Assembly: GCA_036557785.1 (NCBI GenBank)
Contig: DATBGZ010000027.1
Location: 1 to 28,942 of the forward strand
Direction of reading: 5' to 3'
Source of the DNA: DATBGZ01 sp036557785
GTDB taxonomy: Bacteria > Actinomycetota > Actinomycetes > Mycobacteriales > Micromonosporaceae
Length of the DNA: 28,942 nucleotides
Position 1 is the first letter of the stretch. Each line of letters opens with the position of its first letter. Of the stretch, positions 23,323-28,942 are shown one piece after another. The notes beneath the pieces are model-generated. The model saw nothing but the letters and a program-made list of their open reading frames with translations. It was not told the origin of the DNA and made no database searches. The translations under genes and the position numbers were made by a program.

Positions 23323-24705
23323 TTATGCGACGCTGATCCGCTGTACGAGGCTGTGAGCGGCGGCGATGACGAGGTCGCGTTCGTAGGTCACCGCGAAGTC
23401 GTAGCGCACGTCCGGGGAATCCTCGGGGCGGCCGGCCGTCGAGTCCGCGATGCTGGGTCTCGGGCGGCGGGCGACCAGTGCGGCGCCGAAGTGGGCCGCG
23501 ACGGCCACGACGACCCATTCCTGGGCGAGCGGGTCGTCCTCAGCCAGGGCGGTACCGCGGACCTTCTTGGCCGGCTCCGATGGCATGCCCCGCCCGAAGG
23601 TGGCCACCATGACCGCCGCCTCCGCGATGCGGGCGTACTCCCCGGCAACGGCGGGGCTTAAGTGTTTGGCGTCCTCGAAGCAGGCGACCAGGACGCTGGG
23701 GTCGGCGGGGTCGGCGGCTCGGTACTCCAACTGCCGGCTCAGTGACCGCAGAAGCTGCCGGGTAGCCGACCTGGCTGGCCGCCGGCGGGTGACCACTTCA
23801 AACGGCGTGGCAGGGGTGACGACGGCCGCTTTGACGGCCACGATCGGCGTGGGTGGGCTCTGCCACTGGTGTGGCAAGGGCCCAGGTCGCCCGAACTTCC
23901 ATCCCTGGCCGAGCGTGGCGCCGATGGAGTATGCGAGCGCCGCATGGCGGTTCGACTCGATGCCTTCGGCCAGCACGGCCGCGCCCGTGCGTTCAACCTC
24001 GGCGAGGACCCCGTTCACCGTTCGCGCGACATCCTGGTCCGGCCGGCCCTGAATCACCGACAGGTCGAGCTTGATGACATCGGGCCGCACCAGCGGCATC
24101 ATGGCCAGGCTGGCCGGCTCGGCTCCGACATCGTCGATCGCGACCCCAACGCCGGCGGCGCGGGCGGCAGCGACCGCGTCAAGCACACCGGCGGGATCGT
24201 GGGCGAGGTACCGCTCGGTGAGCTCGACCACGATATCGAGACTTCTCGACCCATCCTGGACGGTGTCAAGCAGGTCGGGCGGGCAGCGGGTTCGCAGCGT
24301 TGCGGGCTCGGCGTTGATGAACAGCGTCACCTGACGCGGCATCCCGGCCGCCATCGCGGCGGACACGGCCGAGGCCCGGCACACCCAGTCCAACTCTGCC
24401 GAGCGCCCCCTTTGATAGGCGTACTCGAATAGATGCGCCGGCTGCTCAAAGTGGGACCCTGCAGGCCCACGGGCCAGCGCCTCGTACCCGATGGTCCGCC
24501 CCTTCGCGAGCTCGACGATCGGCTGGAACACCGCCCGAACCCGGCGCTGGTCCACGATGTCGTCGAACTCCTGCTGAAGATCCGCCACTCGCTGCCCCCA
24601 AGGCGAGGCTCGAGGTATCAATCGCAGTCTCGCACGGAGCCGGTCGCCGGTCCGGTGTATGCAACAACACGATGCCCGCCGCTCCGGCCTCAACACCAGT
24701 GTCAT
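23323..24705 (-). CDS. EAL-domain protein with C-terminal DICT-like sensory domain
   Basis: The protein has 460 residues from the ATG at 24705; the start is uncertain, and a GTG at about residue 40 is an alternative. The EAL domain (about 55-290) keeps its metal and catalytic positions: YEALARG (Glu75), FINAEP, VELTER, VAIDDVGAEPASL, VIKLDLSVI, LAEGIESN and LGQGWKFGRP. It could therefore hydrolyse c-di-GMP. The C-terminal part (about 310-440, with LVACFEDAKHLSP, EYARIAEAAVMVATFGRGMP, DDPLAQEWVVVAVAAHFGAA) resembles the DICT sensory domain. The stop lies 10 bp from the broken groEL end, so the joint is recent or tightly selected. A long upstream frame is not part of it. Confidence 0.85.
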   Translation of the reverse strand: MTLVLRPERRASCCCIHRTGDRLRARLRLIPRASPWGQRVADLQQEFDDIVDQRRVRAVFQPIVELAKGRTIGYEALARGPAGSHFEQPAHLFEYAYQRGRSAELDWVCRASAVSAAMAAGMPRQVTLFINAEPATLRTRCPPDLLDTVQDGSRSLDIVVELTERYLAHDPAGVLDAVAAARAAGVGVAIDDVGAEPASLAMMPLVRPDVIKLDLSVIQGRPDQDVARTVNGVLAEVERTGAAVLAEGIESNRHAALAYSIGATLGQGWKFGRPGPLPHQWQSPPTPIVAVKAAVVTPATPFEVVTRRRPARSATRQLLRSLSRQLEYRAADPADPSVLVACFEDAKHLSPAVAGEYARIAEAAVMVATFGRGMPSEPAKKVRGTALAEDDPLAQEWVVVAVAAHFGAALVARRPRPSIADSTAGRPEDSPDVRYDFAVTYERDLVIAAAHSLVQRISVA

Positions 24706-24780
24706 GGGCAGGCCGGGGCGTGCGGGTCCGTGCCGGACCGGGATATGAGCGCAGCGCGCCTCGTCGGCTTCCTCGCGCTT

Positions 24781-24858
24781 GTGCGTGAATGGGCTACCCG
24801 ACCCGGCGTTACCCACGTCGGCGACGCCGCGCACCGCATGTCCCCATTCCCCGGCCAA
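24781..24858 (+). pseudogene. FAD-dependent monooxygenase fragment
   Basis: VREWATRPGVTHVGDAAHRM, then SPFPGQGVHW. This is the GDAAH-PF-GQG block of FAD-binding aromatic hydroxylases and TetX-like enzymes, here less than 30 residues long with nothing else of the enzyme around it. Confidence 0.6.
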
Positions 24859-24900
24859 GGCGTCCACTGGAAGGTTGGCGAGGCGGGGCGTCCGGCCTCG

Positions 24901-25070
24901 GGGACGAGCACGATTCGGTCGGTGGTCGCGGCGGTGCTGGTCCATACCTGTTCCACCCGAGCCAGGGGCACGGCCTGGGCGCGGATGTCGAGGGCGCCAT
25001 CGGCGACTGCCTCGGCGAGCTTGGGGAGCTCTTTGATGAAGTCGCGGCCGGGCACCGAACCGATACCGCT
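24901..25070 (-). pseudogene. MDR (zinc-type alcohol) dehydrogenase, C-terminal fragment
   Basis: Leftward: GSVPGRDFIKELPKLAEAVA, then DGALDIRAQAVPLARVEQVW and DRIVLVP. It matches the end of medium-chain dehydrogenase/quinone oxidoreductases (ELP-LAE---DGAL---A--VPL--VE-W----RIVLVP). The natural C-terminus VP is followed by unrelated codons instead of a stop. Its own cofactor domain lies next to it but on the opposite strand, so the gene has been broken by an inversion. Confidence 0.7.
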
Positions 25071-25079
25071 GCGGACGAT

Positions 25080-25200
25080 CTTTCGCCGCGGACAGCGGTG
25101 CTGATCCTCGGGGCAACCGGAAACGCTGGGCGGATGGCGATCCAGGTTGCCAAGCGCTTCGGGCCTCCCAGGTGGTCGCGGCCGGTCGTGTTTGGCGCCT
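25080..25200 (+). pseudogene. MDR dehydrogenase, cofactor-binding fragment
   Basis: Rightward: LSPRTAVLILGATGNAGRMA, IQVAKRFG, then after a one-base shift SQVVAAGR. This is the Rossmann GxxGxxG region of the same MDR family as the neighbouring minus-strand fragment. The two pieces point away from each other across about 25075, the likely inversion point. Confidence 0.7.
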
Positions 25201-25431
25201 AACGGCGATAATCGCGACTCGATCGATCAGTGCCGCCGGGACATTGGGTTGCGGTTGCCGTGTTGGCGAAAGTCACGCTGGCGCGGTCTTTAGCGCGTGG
25301 GGTCCGTTGACGGAAACGACGTCGCACTAGCGGTAGCCGGTCGCGGTGATGAGGTATCACATATCGAGCTGTTCATTTCTGGAGTTCGCGGCAGGAAGGT
25401 CGGTCCATGCAGTGGACACCGACTGGCCTCG

Positions 25432-25750
25432 TCACGGCCGTGCCAGAGCAGGGTCGAAGAATTCGAGATCAGGAAACGGCGCGAACCCCCGGTCTGGCTT
25501 GGCGAGCCTGAGCCATGAGAGACGGCGAGCGCCGCAAGATAGGCGTCCGGCACGAGATTGCCGCGGATGACTTGATCCTGCGAGACATTCGCGGTAAGCA
25601 CTTCCCAGGTCGCTGGGGTCGCCACCAATGGTCGGCCAGCGCGAACTCGTCTTGGCCGGCCACGACACCGGCGAGCCAGGAGGCATATGCCGCGTGATTG
25701 CGGGCCTCGCGGCGGTAGGCGTAGACGAGGACGTTGACGTCGGGAAGGAG
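25432..25750 (-). pseudogene. vapC: VapC PIN-domain toxin, broken
   Basis: Three pieces in three frames rebuild a PIN toxin. Frame 1 gives LPDVNVLVYAYRREARNHAA and VVAGQDEFALAD, with the first metal-binding Asp. Frame 2 gives VIRGNLVPDAYLAALAVSHG, with the later Asp. Frame 3 gives LAKPDRGFAPFPDLEFFDPA and a stop. About 30 residues between the first and second pieces are missing. It has no start codon and is in frame with the preceding VapB-like sequence. The toxin is dead. Confidence 0.75.
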
Positions 25751-25984
25751 GTCGTCGGTGTCGAGTGCCGCCCAGAGGGCGTCACGGTCGGTGATGTCGA
25801 CCAGGAACCGGCCCTCGGCGTGGCCGTACGCCGGAAGCGGGTCAACCTTCGCGGGTCCCTCGTCGTGCGCCAGAACGGTCCGCAAGCCCTCCTCGACGAG
25901 GCTGGTGAACGTCCGGCCTTCAGAACGGGCACGCTCCTCAGCCGCCTCCGCCAAGGCATCCGGCAGGTTGATGGTCGCTCGCAT
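25745..25984 (-). CDS. vapB: VapB-like antitoxin, fused in frame to toxin relic
   Basis: This begins MRATINLPDALAEAAEERAR, SEGRTFTSLVEEGLRTVLA, the ribbon-helix-helix DNA-binding start of VapB/type II antitoxins, followed by an acidic/aromatic tail (YGHAEGRFLVDITDRDALWA) that would clasp the toxin. A normal VapB would stop after about 80 residues. Here there is no stop, and the frame runs straight into the PIN domain (open to 25469). The operator-binding part may still be made; the toxin half is not functional. No convincing start other than the ATG at 25984. Confidence 0.7.
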
Positions 25985-26249
25985 ACATACGAGCATGCAG
26001 AGCCGTGTGCCGGTGCGCATCAGCCATCTCGGCGCCAAGTCGTTTCATCCGTGGCAGCGGAGATTGTGAATCAGTGAGACCGCGACCATCAGTAGGGCCG
26101 GCAGACTGAGGCAGCAACTCATCCGGTCGGCCACCTTCGACGTTCTTCGATCATAGCTGCGACCTCGGTGCTGCAGTCGCCGATCTGCTTCTCGGTCGTC
26201 GGGTGAGGCCCCCGACCCGAGCGTGTGCAGGGTCGGGGACGACCATCCA

Positions 26250-27821
<1,572 letters not shown>

Positions 27822-27923
27822 CTGCGTCGTCCTACCTTGCGGCACCCCATGTGCGGGCGCTGTCCGGACCGACCTGCGATGACCGCGCTACGCGATGCCC
27901 ACTCCAGGGCCCATCCCATTCGG

Positions 27924-27950
27924 CTGGCACTCACACAACGGGAGTGCTAA
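27924..27950 (-). promoter_or_regulatory. CIRCE element (HrcA operator), right copy
   Basis: On the minus strand: TTAGCACTC, nine bases, GAGTGCCAG, one base from a perfect inverted repeat. It lies 102 bases before the intact groEL ATG and indicates HrcA-controlled heat-shock expression. Confidence 0.92.
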
Positions 27951-27954
27951 CCAC

Positions 27955-27983
27955 AGTGGAGCACGTCTTCCTGCGAAGTGCAA
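27955..27983 (-). promoter_or_regulatory. promoter of intact groEL
   Basis: On the minus strand: TTGCAC, 17 bases, TCCACT, directly before CIRCE. The layout is shared with the left copy. Confidence 0.5.
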
Positions 27984-28239
27984 GCCCGGCCGCGTGCCGC
28001 AGATTGAGCCCGAGCACACCTCCGCGAGCCCGCCTCGGGTGCTGAAGAGTCGATGACATCGCGTTCCACGGTGCCGGCCCACCGGCCCAGGGATGGTCCG
28101 GACCGCGACGCGAGGATGTGCGGTCACCGGGGCGCGGCGACCAGAAGTGCATTAATTCGGATACCGCAGTGGATGTTGCCATACTGATGGGAAGGCATGG
28201 ACATGACAAGCACGAGCTCGACCCAGGCGAATTTCTCGA

Positions 28240-28800
28240 ATGAGCGAGTATGCTGCAGGTATTCCGGACACGACGACATCGCACTCCGAGGTGCCGGCCA
28301 CCGAGCCAAAATCAGGGGGTTTGGGAATGTCGATCAGCCGCCGTACGCCCGTTTCGGTCGTGAGTCACCTTGATCCGCCTGGCCCGTCGGAGACCCCGCG
28401 CCGTCCCGGCCGGGCACCGCGCACCCGCACCGCCACCGCCTGGTTCGGTGCCTGCACCGTCGCGGCCGCGTTGGTGGTCCCCATCGTGTTCGTGCTGCAG
28501 AACACCCGCAGCGTCGACGTGACCTTCCTGTGGATGCATGGGTACGTGCCGCTGGCGCTGGCTCTGCTCATCGCCGGTGTCGGCGTCGCGGTCCTGGCCA
28601 TCGCCGTCGGTGCAACTACTCGCGTCAGGAGCGCCCGGGCAGCGCTGGCGCTCGCCGCCACCACCACGAACCGCATCCAGGTCCAGGACATCATGCTCGC
28701 CGCGGGCGTGGCGCCGGCCTGTGCGGCTGACAGCGCGCCTGAAGCTGCCTGGGAGACCGAGGGTGGCTCTGCCCGCCAACCATTCTGGCTGCCCCGCTAG
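28240..28800 (+). CDS. LapA-domain (DUF1049) membrane protein
   Basis: The protein has 186 residues. A disordered Pro/Arg-rich N-terminus of about 65 residues precedes two membrane helices at about 67-87 (AWFGACTVAAALVVPIVFVL) and 102-124 (YVPLALALLIAGVGVAVLAI). QNTRSVDVTFLWMHG between them is the hallmark of LapA_dom/DUF1049 proteins, small inner-membrane proteins of mostly unknown function. The C-terminal tail is Ala-rich and cytoplasmic. An ATG at 28327 is an alternative start. A strong terminator follows 24 bp after the stop. Confidence 0.82.
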   Translation: MSEYAAGIPDTTTSHSEVPATEPKSGGLGMSISRRTPVSVVSHLDPPGPSETPRRPGRAPRTRTATAWFGACTVAAALVVPIVFVLQNTRSVDVTFLWMHGYVPLALALLIAGVGVAVLAIAVGATTRVRSARAALALAATTTNRIQVQDIMLAAGVAPACAADSAPEAAWETEGGSARQPFWLPR

Positions 28801-28823
28801 TCCGAAGTTAAGGCACCGATAGA

Positions 28824-28863
28824 GCCGCCTTCCGTTGTGTCGCGTGGGAAGGCGGCCTCTTTC
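28824..28863 (+). terminator. factor-independent-type terminator
   Basis: GCCGCCTTCC (28824-28833) pairs perfectly with GGAAGGCGGC (28847-28856) around a 13-base loop, followed by CTCTTTC. It ends the LapA-domain gene. Confidence 0.85.
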
Positions 28864-28942
28864 GGCTCAATCATGTAGCCAGTAAAATGCTGGCGTGTCG
28901 CGTTGACGTCGCGCAGAGACCAGCGCAATATCGGGGTCATGT

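Noticed and set aside
23323..25116. 597-residue version of the EAL protein
   Set aside because: The extra N-terminus is Arg/Pro-rich shadow sequence antisense to or overlapping the MDR and monooxygenase fragments.

Overview
The window is very GC-rich and nearly every reading frame carries actinobacterial-type proteins: a SigE-family ECF sigma factor, a small basic MGNKS-type protein, an EAL protein with a DICT-like sensory half, and groEL under CIRCE control. I infer a mycelial actinomycete chromosome, perhaps Micromonosporaceae; the family is a guess from protein style only.

Layout. (1) 1-2.8 kb is an accessory margin: an IS481-type transposase remnant, a tRNA 3'-half relic, an overlapping small-protein/nucleotidyltransferase pair that looks like a toxin-antitoxin unit, a Uma2-type nuclease, a DUF7669-like protein and the C-terminal part of a dead YhcG/DUF1016 nuclease. 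(2) 3.1-4.2 kb: an ECF sigma factor and its coupled membrane partner. (3) 5.0-13.5 kb: a complete leftward V/A-type rotary ATPase operon in the order G/H-C-I-K-F-E-A-B-D, ending in a universal stress protein gene whose start overlaps the D stop. Most joints are ATGA/GTGA overlaps. A methyltransferase gene points away from it on the right. (4) Two 366-bp direct repeats, each a truncated FtsX-type permease 3' end, flank segment 3 and the methyltransferase gene. The N-terminal part of a DUF1016 gene lies just beyond the right repeat, so segments 2 to 4 appear to sit inside one former DUF1016 gene. (5) 16.0-21.0 kb: a leftward, tightly coupled carbohydrate operon of a small protein, an alpha/alpha-barrel glycosidase-like protein, a GT4 glycosyltransferase, a GH130 glycoside phosphorylase and a second GT4. 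(6) 21.5-28.0 kb: an inverted duplication of CIRCE-groEL. The left copy has two frameshifts and a lost C-terminus; the right copy is intact. Between them lie an EAL-DICT gene and a graveyard of fragments (FAD monooxygenase, MDR dehydrogenase in two opposed pieces, VapBC). (7) 28.2-28.9 kb: a LapA-domain membrane protein followed by a strong terminator.

How it fits together: the living genes suggest an energy, stress and storage-sugar theme. These are a second rotary ATPase coupled to a nucleotide-binding stress protein, a heat-shock-regulated chaperonin, a c-di-GMP-type protein, and a glycan synthesis/phosphorolysis set. The many broken genes (transposase, DUF1016, FtsX, groEL, VapC, MDR, FAD monooxygenase) show that the region has been rearranged repeatedly. 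The best candidate for something new is the V/A-ATPase-USP module with its flanking FtsX repeats, apparently inserted into a nuclease gene and carrying an unusual triplicated 11-residue insert in subunit B.
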